Of a DNA stretch of 64,000 nt, positions 1 through 11,670 are shown one piece after another. The notes beneath the pieces are model-generated. The model was not told the DNA's origin and ran no database searches. It saw only the letters and a program-made list of their open reading frames with translations. Source of the stretch: Leptodontidium sp. MPI-SDFR-AT-0119 (Eukaryota; Ascomycota; Leotiomycetes; Helotiales; Leptodontidiaceae); NCBI GenBank assembly GCA_020726505.1, contig JAHLEZ010000047.1:186001-250000 (forward strand). The letters are read 5' to 3'. The number at the start of each line of letters is the position of its first letter. Positions within the stretch are counted from its first letter, which is position 1. Position numbers and translations under genes: made by a program.

Positions 1-1854
1 TTCGAATTCCGTCCCTGGGGACCATTCAACGGCCCACCTGCTAGATTGGCATCTATAGCTTTGCTTGGCTGGGCACTAGCACAAAATCACGGCTACCTCA
101 TCGTGATGATCTGTCAAGTACACAGTCATCAATTCATGCAACCCGTTCGGCTTCTTGGTGATGCGTGGTCTTCCTTCGTTGAGCAGGGTAGTATATCCGA
201 ATCCAGATTTGATGATTTAGTGTTGCTCGAGAGCGTGCCTTACCCATCCTCAAGCGATATGGACATGTGGCTGCTGTCTCGTGCAGTGTTAGCATGCCAG
301 CGAAACCATGTCCGTGCTCTGAAATGTTGTGATTTTGACGGAGGATTGTTGGATGTAGCTTTTGTGCAGTTTCTTATGCTTGCCTCTGCTGTATCCACTG
401 ATGTCCACACGGTAAGTTTTCTTGCCGATCAGGTTGTTGGGGATGAAGAGTTGCGTCGATTGTGGAACGACTCCGGCACGTGGCGGAATTCCCTGGAGAG
501 GGCCACAGTGGCAGGTGATCATAGCACCGTATTTTATCTTCTATCCAAAGGGTATAGAGCTGGGCGACTGTGTCCTGATGCTGGTACTTTTCTCCACCTA
601 GTCAACGCTGCCATCGAGGACGGGGCGTTAGGTACCTTAGAGTGTCTCTCCATGATCACAGCCACCCTTCCGTTCACCATCACGGCTGCCGAGCTGTCCG
701 GCCCGCTAATGTTGACAACAAAGCTGGGACTTCAGGATGGTATCGGGATACTGCTCCGCTGTAGTGCGCTGCGTTCCGTTGTGACTCCGGATTTCCAACA
801 TGCCCTCGAATCATCTCTGCAGCACGGCACGGACTTTGGAGCTCGTGATTCACTACTGGAGTTGGCCACCATTGCCTCTGGTTACGGAAGTTCTAGAATG
901 TTTCAGCGCCTCCTCGATATGTGGGGTACTCCTCCCTCTAGAATTGATCCCAATGATTTAGCGGACGCCCTTATCATAGCAGTGAAATCAGGCCTACAGA
1001 ATGCAGTCAAGGTTCTTCTAGACTGGGGTGTGGACAACCCCAAAGCGCCCAATCGAACTGGGTCAGTGGCTGTAATTGCAGCGGTCAAGTCATCTCAATG
1101 GGAATCCCTCCTCACATTACTTCAACACCGCTGCCCTCTTGGCTCAACCCCTCTTGGTACGCCACTGACCATCGCAGCGGCAATGGGTGATTTCGGAATT
1201 GCCAAAGCTCTTGTTGCTCTTGGTGCGGAATATTTTTGTGCCCCCTACACTGACGCAAGATCTGCACGCTTGGCATGTATCCATTCCGACCCAATCTACG
1301 ATCCCATCGATTACAGAAGCAGTTTTCGCGTTTTTCTCACACATACACCCTTATACATGGCATGCTACTATGGGCACAAAGAGATAGTTGAGTATCTTCT
1401 CAACCAAGGAGCGGATCTCGCTGTCGTTAGCCCAAGTGACATTTTTGCTGTTACAATTTTTCATAGCTCACGGCATCCATCGACATGTTGTCGGCAGCAT
1501 ATTTGCCCCGATGGCTGTATATCGGATGTCACGGAAACTGCTGGCGGTATCGTGGTGCCTGAATGGAGGTACCCAATCGCAGCCGCCATGGAACAAGGAC
1601 ACGAAGATATTGTCGCTCTTCTTAGCAGCAGCGCTGCTTCAGACAACTCTGACTCCACCTCTTCTCACCATTCCTCGGACACTGGGCATAGAGATTGGCC
1701 ACCACTGAGCAGTACGCCACTTTACTGCAGTACGTCACTTTACTGCAGTCCACAGTATCAGAGCCTTGTTCAGTTAACGATCCTCAGAAATGCTGTTTCT
1801 CAGCTATCACTCCCCACGGATTATCGCGAACAATTGCTCAGTCACGTTGGATGA
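1..1854 (+). CDS. Ankyrin-repeat protein, 5' partial
   Basis: The reading frame is open from base 1 and ends with TGA at 1852-1854, so the N-terminus lies outside the window; about 617 residues are visible. I see no convincing ATG start near the edge. Ankyrin-type helices occur in the second half: a segment with KVLLDWGVD (near 1010), TPLTIAAAMGDFGIAKALVALGAE-type units (near 1160), TPLYMACYYGHKEIVEYLLNQGADL-type units (near 1350) and a final IAAAMEQGHEDIVALL unit (near 1580). The first 300 residues are helical but have no clear repeat consensus. Ankyrin arrays mediate protein binding, and in fungi they often form the C-terminal sensor half of NACHT or HET proteins, so the missing upstream part may hold an effector or NTPase domain (inference). 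The tail is Ser/Thr/His rich and contains a short direct repeat at about 1710-1748. Confidence 0.8.
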   Translation, partial: FEFRPWGPFNGPPARLASIALLGWALAQNHGYLIVMICQVHSHQFMQPVRLLGDAWSSFVEQGSISESRFDDLVLLESVPYPSSSDMDMWLLSRAVLACQRNHVRALKCCDFDGGLLDVAFVQFLMLASAVSTDVHTVSFLADQVVGDEELRRLWNDSGTWRNSLERATVAGDHSTVFYLLSKGYRAGRLCPDAGTFLHLVNAAIEDGALGTLECLSMITATLPFTITAAELSGPLMLTTKLGLQDGIGILLRCSALRSVVTPDFQHALESSLQHGTDFGARDSLLELATIASGYGSSRMFQRLLDMWGTPPSRIDPNDLADALIIAVKSGLQNAVKVLLDWGVDNPKAPNRTGSVAVIAAVKSSQWESLLTLLQHRCPLGSTPLGTPLTIAAAMGDFGIAKALVALGAEYFCAPYTDARSARLACIHSDPIYDPIDYRSSFRVFLTHTPLYMACYYGHKEIVEYLLNQGADLAVVSPSDIFAVTIFHSSRHPSTCCRQHICPDGCISDVTETAGGIVVPEWRYPIAAAMEQGHEDIVALLSSSAASDNSDSTSSHHSSDTGHRDWPPLSSTPLYCSTSLYCSPQYQSLVQLTILRNAVSQLSLPTDYREQLLSHVG

Positions 1855-2172
1855 TCAATGCCAGCCGGGTTCATTGGATGACCTGTTGACGTTTGAAATG
1901 ATGGAAGTTAGACTTTACGGAAGTTGGACATTGTGGAAGTTGTGGCTGACACCGCGCGAGCCTACAAACTGTGTTCTGTCTTGGCATTCCTCGACACCTT
2001 GAATTGAAAGCAGATTTAGGACTGGCTCTCTGTTGCTACTCAATAATTTGCATCGGGCTCTCAAAGGTGCAGTCCGTCGCCATTCACTTTAGTAGCTTGC
2101 TTCTGTTGTCCCCACTGAGGTCTACATACAAAAATGGCGTTCTTAATTACGATCATTCTTCGGCTCGCGCTT
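1855..2172. other. Intergenic, no feature seen
   Basis: This lies between the stop of the ankyrin gene and the stop of the minus-strand secreted-protein gene, so it is a convergent 3' region. I see no gene, repeat or RNA in it. Confidence 0.6.
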
Positions 2173-3003
2173 TCAGAGCTTACAGGGTTTCCCACCACAT
2201 ACAGTCATAGTATGCACATATCTCAACTTTCGCCCTTCGAGGCGGAATTCGTGACTATCAGCCGCCATCATCATGTGCTCCCACACACAGAAAATGCTCA
2301 CTGATCCCATGGCCTCGTCAATCACATGTCGCCGATGTGTATTGCCTGCCTGACTATGATTTGAAGGAATCCCCGGCTTGCACGAATCGTCCGGCTTCCC
2401 CGTTCCGGTATACGCACTTCCCTCCAACCTCACGCACGGCGTACCCCATGGCACCTTGTCAGGCGCAGAGGCATCGTTCCACATGTCCATATACGCATCT
2501 CCAGCAGCTTGAATCACTGCGCGACTATCCCTCTTGCCCTCGGGAATCACATCCCACTTTTCCTGCAACACATACTGCAATGTCTTCTTGGCATCGAAAA
2601 TCCACGAGTTGGTCGTCGAAGCGATGGAATCGATGAGCGTGATCTTTCCATCGATGTCATCATGGCGTAGCTGTGTACCAATCACATATGGGTTCGCCGC
2701 ATCAGTAATGATTATCTCGGTGTAGGTAGCGCAAGCTACTAGGTCGGTGTTTGTACGGCGATGATCGATTTTGAGAGATTTGCTGAGGACGCCTTTCTTG
2801 GGGTCGGTGGCTTTGTTGTTCTCGACATATGTCCAGTTTGTGGAGAGGTAGGGTTGGAGGGAGGTCAGGGCGCCTGCGGTTTGAGAACTAATGTAGGCGT
2901 CAGAGGCGGCGAGCAAGAGGGTTTTATTGCAGGCTAAGACTGAGATTGGTAATCCGAGTGGTATCAGAGTCGTTAGGAGGAGAGAGATTGATTTGGTCAT
3001 CAT
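2173..3003 (-). CDS. Secreted protein, DUF8021-like
   Basis: A single-exon frame of 276 residues. It begins with a clear signal peptide (charged MMTKS, a hydrophobic leucine-rich core, predicted cleavage after VLA, then CNK), so the product should enter the secretory pathway. NWT and NHS are possible N-glycosylation sites. The C-terminal third (RRHVIDEAMGSVSIFC, then HEFRLEGRKLRYVHTMTVC) matches my recollection of the fungal DUF8021 family, whose signature is an IDEE.G...VF.. segment followed by DSH.FR.E.GKLRYVHT.T. The fold is thought to be SnoaL/cystatin-like; its function is unknown. Cysteines at the mature N-terminus, in the centre and at the C-terminus suggest disulfides. The start ATG has a second ATG directly beside it, and either is possible. 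The next gene upstream is also on the minus strand, with a MITE-like element in between. Confidence 0.75.
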   Translation of the reverse strand: MMTKSISLLLTTLIPLGLPISVLACNKTLLLAASDAYISSQTAGALTSLQPYLSTNWTYVENNKATDPKKGVLSKSLKIDHRRTNTDLVACATYTEIIITDAANPYVIGTQLRHDDIDGKITLIDSIASTTNSWIFDAKKTLQYVLQEKWDVIPEGKRDSRAVIQAAGDAYMDMWNDASAPDKVPWGTPCVRLEGSAYTGTGKPDDSCKPGIPSNHSQAGNTHRRHVIDEAMGSVSIFCVWEHMMMAADSHEFRLEGRKLRYVHTMTVCGGKPCKL

Positions 3004-3463
3004 GGTGGAGGTGTTGCAAGGCTGTTGACTTGGATCGCAGTACGTTTCTCACGACTTCTCAACTTTACGTCTATCACGGACGATAAAGAGATGAGTGCTA
3101 CAAGTGTAGGCATCCCACACTCAAATACAAATTTTATCTCCATTCCCCAAGTTCCCGTGTCCCGTGGCCGGAAAGGATGAAGGTAAACAATTCTCACGAG
3201 CAGTTCAGCCACGGTTGTGGTACCTGGGCGTCGATATACCCAATTGAGCCGGATCGACCCGAGAGGTACCGGCAGTTGACAAGCGTTCCACCCCGCACTT
3301 TCAATTTGGACCTTGCTTGGCCTGATTGCGATGTAGAGTTAGAGGTTATGTCTTTACAAATTCCTTTTGGTAGGGAAGCATTGCTTCTAGAACGCCTCCG
3401 ATTGATTAGGCAGGGAAGTAAGGAAGCAGTCTTTAGCGGAGCTACACAAGGTTTATAAGTCAT

Positions 3464-3660
3464 TCCCTTAAGTGCGACAAACACAGCTCTTCAGGCTGTG
3501 CCGCCTGAAGCGAATCACTAAACTGACGATCGCTCCAGGGACAAGAGCGCTAAGATGTCAGATCTTGACCCTGTCAGTGCAGGTCCTCGCTAAACGGATG
3601 GCCAGTACAGGCTTCACTACAGGGCCCTTCAGGCTGTGTTCTGAATCGCACTTAAGGGGA
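3464..3660. mobile_element. MITE-like terminal-inverted-repeat element (~197 bp)
   Basis: The left end (TCCCTTAAGTGCGA at 3464) is repeated in reverse complement at the right end (TCGCACTTAAGGGGA ending at 3660). The inverted similarity runs further inward, through an ACACAGC...CTTCAGG segment on both sides, giving imperfect TIRs of about 30 bp. Near 3484-3509 there is a palindromic core (CTTCAGG...CCTGAAG). No coding capacity is visible. The target-site duplication is not clear: TA occurs near both ends but I cannot fix the boundary. It lies between the promoter of the secreted DUF8021-like gene and the 3' end of the rhodopsin-like gene. Confidence 0.6.
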
Positions 3661-3793
3661 TAACACGATCATTCCTAGTATTGATGAGAAGCAAAGAATC
3701 TTATGGCAGTCATCTATCTATCGTAACATCATTTTCCGGACCCGCAAAACCTAGAAACCGCCACCGACCCCGAATATCGTACAGTCCAAACAT

Positions 3794-5184
3794 CTACTTT
3801 ACACCTATCACACTCGTCTTGATATCATTCTTCTTCCACCCATTCCTCGCCTGTTCTTCATCGCCAGTCGCAATCCTCTCCGTCTTCATTTCAAATGTCA
3901 CGTCCCTCTGTATCTCGATTCTCCCATCCTGGTTCTCCCCAGAATCCGTATCGTTGATCCTCTCTTGACTCTCCGCTCTCATCCCACCTTTATTCATACT
4001 CGACATGTGGAAGTCCCTACTGTTGATGCGCGCACGACTTCCAGCCCCACCCCACGCCTTCGATCCCGTCATAGGGTTCGAAGTGACTTTTGTTTTGGAC
4101 GATCCCCACGTCTGCATAGCCGGGAAGATCTCGCGGAGTAGCGGCCAGATCGTCGGCAGGTTTGTAACGTATACAGCCACGGACGCTTCGCGGAAGTACC
4201 AGTTCATGTACACGTAGGAGATCAGGCCGGGGACGAGACAGTATATCTTCGTCAGAATGGCGGCGACGATGATGAAAAATCCCATGCCGAAGATGATGAG
4301 CAGGATGGCTTTCTGCTGCATGGGGAGACGAATACTGGCTAGGATTGGGATGCCGATTGCGAGCATGGCGATGTCTCCTGGGATGTTGAGACTGCCTTGG
4401 ATGATTTCGAAGAATTGGTATGTGGCGCATTGTGCTGCGAAGAACGGTCAGGATACCTATGCATGCGGGAGGGGGAAGTATGGCAGTTCGTCGGTACTTT
4501 ACTTACAGTTTGAGGGTGGCACGGCCCAGTATTGAGGTGTTGGTGTACAAGCCGTGAAAAGAGCGATTTCACATCCAATCAAACTGATGACTGTGTAGAT
4601 AGCGACGTAGTTCACATACTTCCTCTGCGGCAATCCCTCACTGCGTACATGTCATGTCAGCTGTGAGTTTTCCAGACATGTGTTACGAAATCGAGAGAAA
4701 GATAACCACTCACGTAATACTCGCATATAGGTGCAACATGCAAGCTTTCATACTCCAGATAGCAAGCAACATCGAATGCTCGGTCACAAAAACCCATTTG
4801 CTGCCGCGAATCCTATCCGTGATACTCTCGGGCGTCAGGGCGGCGGTCTCTTCCTCGGTCATGTAGTTTGATCCGCCGCCTGACATGACTTTGTTGAAGG
4901 CTACGCACATGAGTGTGTACCAGATGATGCCGTTGAACATCATGTAGTCATCGAATTGCAGGCGCCTTATGCCGAATCGACGGATTCTGGCGGTGCTGAA
5001 GTGGTGGGTTTGGTTAGCCTGGTTATTGATTCCCTGTCAAGAAAGAGAGAAAAATGAAGTGATTTCGAAGATGGATATGATACGATGGAATCGGACGGAC
5101 GTACTATCTCAGCACCACGAGAAACAAACCAACACCGTATAAGGACCATGTTTCGCGAGCGAAATCTGCAGCGGAATCGGCCAT
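3794..5184 (-). CDS. Fungal rhodopsin-like integral membrane protein
   Basis: I build four exons: 5184-5105, 4995-4714, 4640-4507 and 4434-3794, with donors GTACGT, GTGAGT and GTAAGT, giving 378 residues in frame. The protein has about seven hydrophobic helices: an N-terminal helix after MADSAADFARETW, a short RIRRFG..QFDDYMM loop, several central helices including NYVAIYTVISLIGCEIALFTAC, then AMLAIGIPILASIRLP, and a last helix before YFREASVAVYVTNLPTIWPLLREIFP. The motif order (DDY after helix 2, a C..P..YW segment, an N..GD.AMLAIGIP segment, and the E.S.AVYVTNLP.IWPL end) is that of the fungal rhodopsin-domain family (Pfam PF20684 type). The function of this large family is mostly unknown. 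The 140-residue C-terminal tail is hydrophilic and Ser/Arg rich, probably cytosolic. Confidence 0.85.
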
Positions 5185-7595
5185 TGTGAAGATGAAGATC
5201 GATTGATCGATCAATCAGTAAGGAACGAAGGACAATCTTTGCTCCTCGAAGACTGGTGAAAATCGTCAATGGAGGAGAGATCTCAGCTCAGTCGATCGAG
5301 CTGCGAGAGCTTTGATGGGAGATGGATGGGGGTCATAAGATCCTTGAGTACCGACCAGTATTCTCTTGTATGATATGTCAGGGGCGGTGCCTGAAGGCCT
5401 CTTGTCTTCGCTGGTGGATGGCTCCGCTGTAGATTGATACGTCGGGGTACAAGGAAGGGAGAAGGAGGCATAAGTGGAATAGGTGGCCGAGCATGTGGGG
5501 TGAAAGTTCCATGGATTGATTTGATAGATTGATGCTAGGCAGGGGGAGGGGAGTTAAGGGACAGGACCCTGTGGTCTAGGTGCACTTCTTCTAACTTCCT
5601 TTGGAAGCTAGGTCCTTTAGGGAAAAAGAAAAGGGACGGGGAAGGGGAGAGAAATAAATATAACGGGGCCACGCTACCGCAGTTGTCTGTTTCGGTATTC
5701 TTTTCGTCTCCAGGGTGGCAGGAATGTGACATTGGTTTTTTTCTAGCGTGCGGCACCCAAGTGACACCGTGAGAGGGACGAAACGACAAGAGAATCGACT
5801 ATGGAGATATGGACAGATGGAGTTAAAGTTACTCAAGGTACTTGGTACGGCAGTTCAACTAAACTTCCATGAAGACCGAGGTTGTCTAGCAGACTGTGCC
5901 GTTCGTTCGCTTGGGATGGTCTTGGAAAAGCGCGGCAGACAAATCTGCCAATCAACAGCATCAGGCCTATCAATCAGCGCACATACACCCACGACACAAA
6001 GAGGGAAATGTTACCAAGCGACCCGACGAATTTGGATGGATCGCGGCAAGACATCACTCACTCACCTAACTGGTAAGCAAAGCAAGCCACACACGGTAGA
6101 GGCTTTCTTCAAACGCATCATTTGGACCCCTGGACCGATCCAGGACCCAGGACCCAGGAACCATACTTCCAAACGGTGTGAGTGAGCTGCACCTGCCAGC
6201 CATCTCGCGCATCATGAATGTCCCGTGTTGGTTTCTTTTGAGACCCGACGGGGGCTTCGGGTATCTTACCGACGATACCAGTACTGCATTCTATTGGAAA
6301 CGGGAGGCGTTCTCGCCTTCTCCCTCCATGATGGTGGTTCTACCATGATTTCTTCGCAGTTCCCTAGTTGGGACTTGAATGCGATAGGAGGGGGGAAATT
6401 TTTGTGCTTACTCATTTATCAATTATGATACTTTATTGTGCCGTTTAGCCAAGAGACGACTAGGCCACTCCAAACCACAGGCACAGGAAAATAAGAGAAG
6501 GGATCCAAGAAGCAGCTCGCTTACTGCCGACAGGGGAGGTGCGGGATGGTGGGTGGCCGAAGAAAAAGGGTTGGAAGATCACTCCACAGAGTCCGCAAAG
6601 TCCACCCTCCACGTTGCTCATAAAACCTTGTTTCTGCGTTTACTTTTACCTCTGTTACTGCTTGAGACTGAACATATTTTATGGCTTTCTACTTCGTACT
6701 TCGCATTGCACCGAGGCAGAATTCGGCCGACCCCAAGGTCAAGAAACTCTATCTGGAAGGAGTTGCACTTCGTATGTGGTCCGAAACTGACCTAAATTCG
6801 ACCAACTCTTGCTGGACGACGGGCCATCCCACGCTTCTAGACCTGTTAAGACTAATAGATTTACTAGTTGCTGGAGCACCATAGGACACCTCTTCGGAGA
6901 ACTTCCACTCGCGGAAGGCTCAGCCCGGGCCGGTCGTCCTGGAGGCTCTTGGCTGCATAAGTTGGGCCGTGCAGTGAGCTGTCAGGGGGAAGCTTCCATG
7001 TGGCACTAACCTTAAATGACCAAGAGGAAGCTTCCCAGGTGCACAGATGGTGTCAGAATACAACCTTCGGAAACAGCACTGACTGGATGTGGCGTGTTGA
7101 GAGTGGGGTTGGGACCCGTACTCGCGTTCGAGAAAGTTGCGTTGCTGCAGTGCTGGCTGGCGCAGGAGTAAGCGAGGGGCAACAAAGGGGGAGGGGAGCG
7201 AGGAGAGGGGATGAGGAGGATCGGCCAAGCAGCTAAGCGAAGCTATATTGATGCAGGCTCTGGGATCGGTTTCTTTAGCAGCTTTTGCTGATCCACTGTA
7301 TTCGTGTTTCTTGACAGGAGGGGAAGCAGCTCATCTCAGACGCGGCATATAATCTTATCCAATAATCATCCATGTTCAGATGTTCATGCATGGAAGTATG
7401 CAGAGCCGCCAAGGCCTTAGACAATTTCTGATTTTCTGATTTGATCGCATCTCATCAGTTTCGGCCGCGGTAATCTTTTCCTTCTTTGTTTCTCACTACT
7501 CAATTGCTCTCCCTTCCTTTTCTTATCGAGTTTCCAAACCACAAACCATATTCTAACTTTCTCCTTATCTGCACTCCTTTTTGTTTTTGGTCAAG
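5185..7595. other. Divergent intergenic region, 2.4 kb
   Basis: This separates the start of the minus-strand rhodopsin-like gene from the start of the plus-strand permease. Short open frames occur on both strands but none has a recognisable domain, signal peptide or consistent splicing. It probably holds the promoters and UTRs of both genes. I see no repeat structure beyond a purine-rich stretch near 7180-7230. Confidence 0.55.
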
Positions 7596-9385
7596 ATGGA
7601 ACACGAAAAGCAGGATGGTACTGTTCTGAGCGCCACAGAGTCCAATGGACGGTCTCCCCCTCGATCGCCAGAGCACTCTGTGGAAACACTAATCAACCCT
7701 TCCGGACACAAGCAAGAGCTTGAGCGTAACTTCTCCCTCCTAAGTCTGTGCGCCGTCGCCATCACGACCGGTAACACTTGGGTCGCTATTGGAGGCAGTG
7801 TGGTAAGTCATGTTCGAGAAGAGATGGGATATCTGAGGCTGACAGAATCAGGTTGTCGCCATCTACAATGGCGGGCCTCCAGGTGTCCTGTATGAGTTGT
7901 AAGTATTGATAGTGGCTGCGACAGCGACCTCAAGCTAAGCTAACTTTGAATAGCATCACGGTCTCAGTTTGCTACTGGCTGATCGCCGCCTCGATCGCCG
8001 AGCTGGCTTCGGCTATGCCATCGTCTAGTGGAGGTAACATATACCACAAGCTTTGATGAGAGAGTCATCGCTAACATCAAACAGTCTATCACTGGGCTAC
8101 AGTAACTGCTGGAAGATATGGTCGTCCCTGCGGATATTTCGCAGGATGGTGGAACTTCCTGGCCTGGGTCTTCGGCGCCGCATCCATCTCGAGTATTTTG
8201 GCCAACCAGACAGTGTCCATGTATGCCATCTTCCACCCAGCATTCGTACCAAAGCCATGGCATACGTTCGTCAGCTACGTGATCTGCACCTGGCTTTCTT
8301 GCTTCATTGTTCTGTTCGGTAACAGGTCTCTCCCAATGGTTGGAAATATAGGTGGATTCCTCATCATTGCTGGTGTCTTCATCTGCATTGTTGTTTGTGC
8401 TGCTATGCCTACTGTCAATGGTGTTGGACATGCTTCAAACGAGTTTGTCTGGAAGGAATGGCAGAACATGGCGGGGTACAGTGATGGATTTGTCTTTGTT
8501 GCTGGTATGCTGAACGGAGCCTTCGCCGTTGGCACTCCGGACTGCGTATCTCATCTTGCTGAAGAGATCCCAAAGTAAGTCAATCAAATCTGTATGCACA
8601 TAGAAATCTACTAATTGTCTTAAAGTCCCAGTCGCAACATCCCAAAGGCCATGTTTTTCCAATTCGCCATTGGATTTATGACCGCCTTCTTCTACCTAAT
8701 CTCGCTCTTCTACTCAATCCAGGACCTGGATGCCATTTTCGAGCAAGCCTCCGTCTTCCCATTGGCATATATCTACCGTCAAGCCACCGGAACTGATGCC
8801 GGGGCTGTCGGACTTCTGGTCGTCACTTTCCTCCCCACATTCATCACCTGCGTGGGATGTTACATCACAGCCGGCCGAACATTCTGGACATTATCCCGAG
8901 ACAACGCCACTCCATTCGCGCCATTCTTCGCAACAATCAGCCCGGTCTTCCACAACCCCTTCAACGCAACCGTTCTCTGCGGCGTAATCTGCACGCTCAT
9001 GGGATGCATCTACGTCGGATCAACAGTAGCATTCAACGCCTTCGTAGGCTCCTTCATCATCCTCTCAACGCTCTCCTACCTCTGCGCCATCCTCCCCCAT
9101 CTCATCAGCGGCCGCAAGAACATCCAGCCCGGCTGGTTCTGGATGCACGGCGCCATCGGGTACATCGTCAACGCCATCAGCTGCGTGTATATCATGGCAT
9201 TCATCGTGATCTTCTGCTTCCCATACTCCGCGCCGTTCGACCTCGCTGTTATGAACTGGTCGTCGCTGATTACTGGGGGATTGACTTTGTTCGTGGCTGG
9301 GTTCTGGTTCTGGAGACAAGGCGATTATCAAGGCCCGAGATTGGTGAGCTTGGATGAGGCGGCGCTGGCGAAGGATGCGGCGTAG
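7596..9385 (+). CDS. APC-family amine/amino-acid permease (choline/GABA permease type)
   Basis: I build five exons: 7596-7802, 7852-7898, 7954-8033, 8085-8574 and 8626-9385, giving 527 residues. The start is the ATG in TCAAGATGG. After a hydrophilic N-terminus comes the first helix with TTGNTWVAIGGSV, then YNGGPPGVLYEF, SIAELASAMPSSGG and YHWATVTAG. These are the helix 1, 2 and 3 signatures of the fungal APC subfamily that includes choline permease Hnm1 and GABA permeases. About 12 transmembrane helices follow, with the helix 6-7 motif GTPDCVSHLAEEIPNPSRNIPKAM. It should carry a small amine or amino acid with protons at the plasma membrane. The substrate cannot be settled from sequence; choline or ethanolamine is one possibility because of the Hnm1-like motifs. 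Confidence 0.9.
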
Positions 9386-9788
9386 CAGCCATATGAGGAG
9401 ATTCCGCTGTTGGATAGATATGAACTTTTGTAATAGATTGTTGGTTCTGTAGGTTAGTTGGTATTTTGCTGTACATATTCAATAGTACGATTCAATGGCC
9501 GTGTTTCTTCATGCCCAGCGTCATTTGTCTCATTTGTGGAGCTCGTCTGTTCTTCAGTTGAGTAATCACTTCTTGTCGCCCTGTTTTGCGCATCCCACAT
9601 CTTCTTTGATAATGAGTTACTGTTTGCTCAAAGTTTGAGCTGATGCGAATTATTATTACAGTCTATACTAATGGATCTACAGATGAAATACAGTGAGTGG
9701 TATGGACCGTGACCATTATTCTACTCCAAAGCCCAAGTCTAAGTCTAAGATGTCTGTTCCCGCACTACGAATCTATACAAGCACCTCT
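9386..9788. other. Convergent 3' intergenic, no feature seen
   Basis: This lies between the stops of the plus-strand permease and the minus-strand DUF3112-like gene. It is AT-rich with TTTTGTAATAG-type sequence suited to 3' UTRs. No gene, repeat or strong hairpin was seen. Confidence 0.5.
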
Positions 9789-10840
9789 CTACCGCTCCGT
9801 ATCGTTACCATAAGGTTTCAATTGCAACACACTCTCCTCCCCGGAACTAGACAACCTCTCACCCTCATCTTTCTGTCCATAGCCGCTCCACATATGATAA
9901 TCACCCGCCTTAGCACTCCCATTTGGAACCCAAAACATGCGATCAAACCTCGTCAGAAGCAAGGTATAGATCACCACAAGTTCGAGAACATACTCGATGA
10001 CGTAGAAAGCTGGCTTGGAGTCGAACCAAGCGGGATTCGAAGCAGGTCGAGGATCGGTCCAGGCAATCCCGAAACGGAAACTGATGATGAAGAGCACGAA
10101 GAACATCACTATACTCAAGATGGTTGTTTTCTTCTTGAGAGACCCAGTGCCGAAGTTCTCTGGGGGTGTAGTGCGAGGGAGGGAGATGGAGAGCGAGAGG
10201 ATGATCAAGGATGTCAGGTTGAAGAGGAGTTGGACCAGGGAAGACGCTCGTTGGACCCAGAGCGCAACCTTTTTGATTTTCAGATTGAGTGTATAGAATG
10301 ATTCGATCGTGAAGGAGATCGTCAACACGAAAGAGACGAATAACAAGATATATAAGCCTTTGCACAACATCCTCAATTTCGGGTTCCACCCGAGTTCTGG
10401 GTGGGTGGCGCGGAATATACGGAGCGAAAGGAGAAGTGCGACGATATAAGAGACCAGCACGCCGGCTGCTGCGAAGATTTGTACGGCGATGATGAGGCGA
10501 GCGTTGTGCGGTCGGTAGGCCCATACGATGCGTAGGACGAAGGTTGCGTTGCGTGCCATGCAGAATCCGAACATGGCCCAGGACATTAGGAATTTGTGGC
10601 CACGGATTCGGTTGGTTTGGAAGACGGTCATGTTGCCGACGGCGGCGAGGAGGTAGAATGCTAGGAAAACTGCGGAGATGGGGACGTCGAGGGAGGTGGT
10701 GGGATGGCCGCCGACCATGGCGGTTGCTGGAATGTAGGGTGGCTATGAGGAGAGATGTTAGTTAGTAAGTGTTCTGTTCACACTTCCCACATACGGGCGA
10801 GGAGACCTACCCCATTGTTTGAAACTTGAGTTTGAACCAT
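9789..10840 (-). CDS. Multi-span membrane protein, DUF3112-like
   Basis: Two exons: a 30-nt first exon 10840-10811 (MVQTQVSNNG), a GTAGGT-donor intron, and a long second exon 10742-9789, giving 327 residues. A later in-frame ATG at 10718 would give 309 residues, but the spliced start restores a sequence (PPYIPATAMVGGHPTTSLDVPIS) that runs straight into the first helix. Seven hydrophobic segments are visible. RNATFVLRIVW after the second helix and FDRMFWVPNGS near the C-terminus are hallmarks I associate with the fungal DUF3112 family, which has no assigned function. The C-terminal 40 residues are polar. It is divergently arranged with the Zn2Cys6 regulator at 11671. Confidence 0.8.
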
Positions 10841-11670
10841 TGCTGATGGTTAGGTGCGACCGCAAGTACAGAAGAAATTCGAATAAAGAGCTATCAGAAG
10901 CTTCTTCTGGAAGATATAACGATTGGTCGAATCTGAAAGAATTAAGGTGTCAAGTTCCATTCGCTGACTGGTCTCTACCTTAATGATGGTAGCGAAATCT
11001 TAAGTACAACATACCGTACCCGTGAGTTAGATATACATACAAGAGCATGTGGATCCATCGGCCTTCGGCCAGGACTTTGGAGTCGCAATGCTCCTAAACG
11101 CCATTCTCGCCAGGGGCTAAAAGAGGGTCATCGACATCGAGCACCAAAACAAATCTTTAATTCTACAAAAGTGGACAGCCCCATGGAGTAGGTGGAGGGC
11201 TAATAGTTAAAATTGGATGTATTGTTCGGTAGACAAGCCAATTGAAAAGGGGCGTTCTCATCTCGGGTTCCGTTGCGGACGAACAACAGCAGACTCGTCT
11301 CCGTCATCAGCCCCTTTTCAGTGCTAAGCGAGGCTCGGTCTCCGTTACGGGCCAAGATGTGGCAAAAGTGGGGGAGTAGAAATGTAAGCAATTCCACAAC
11401 TACAAAAGACCGTGGACAATCCGGGGAATATTTAAGTCCGACGGTCATTGCGATACCGAATTATACTTTGGTTTAACTGAAATTCCCACACTCATTCAAG
11501 ATGCAACTGTGGGCTGCCCTGTCCACAACATGATGCTGTGACCCTTGCTGTAAAATTGCTTATGTACTCCTTGGCTGGGATTATCTCATAACCTCGGCAT
11601 CACGACTCGCGAAAACCGAAACCCGAAATCTCTCAACTTTCGCAACGAGGCTCTCCGAACTTGAAGGCGG
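10841..11670. promoter_or_regulatory. Divergent promoter region
   Basis: 830 bp shared by the minus-strand DUF3112-like gene and the plus-strand Zn2Cys6 gene. I see no further gene. A GGGGAATATTTAAG stretch near 11421-11435 is TATA-like, but its use is not established. Confidence 0.4.

Noticed and set aside
3177..3484. Overlapping frames on both strands at 3.2-3.5 kb
   Set aside because: No domains and they end in the MITE; they look like chance frames in the promoter of the secreted-protein gene.
8857..9357. Arg/His-rich 166-residue frame
   Set aside because: Shadow of the permease exon 5 in another frame.
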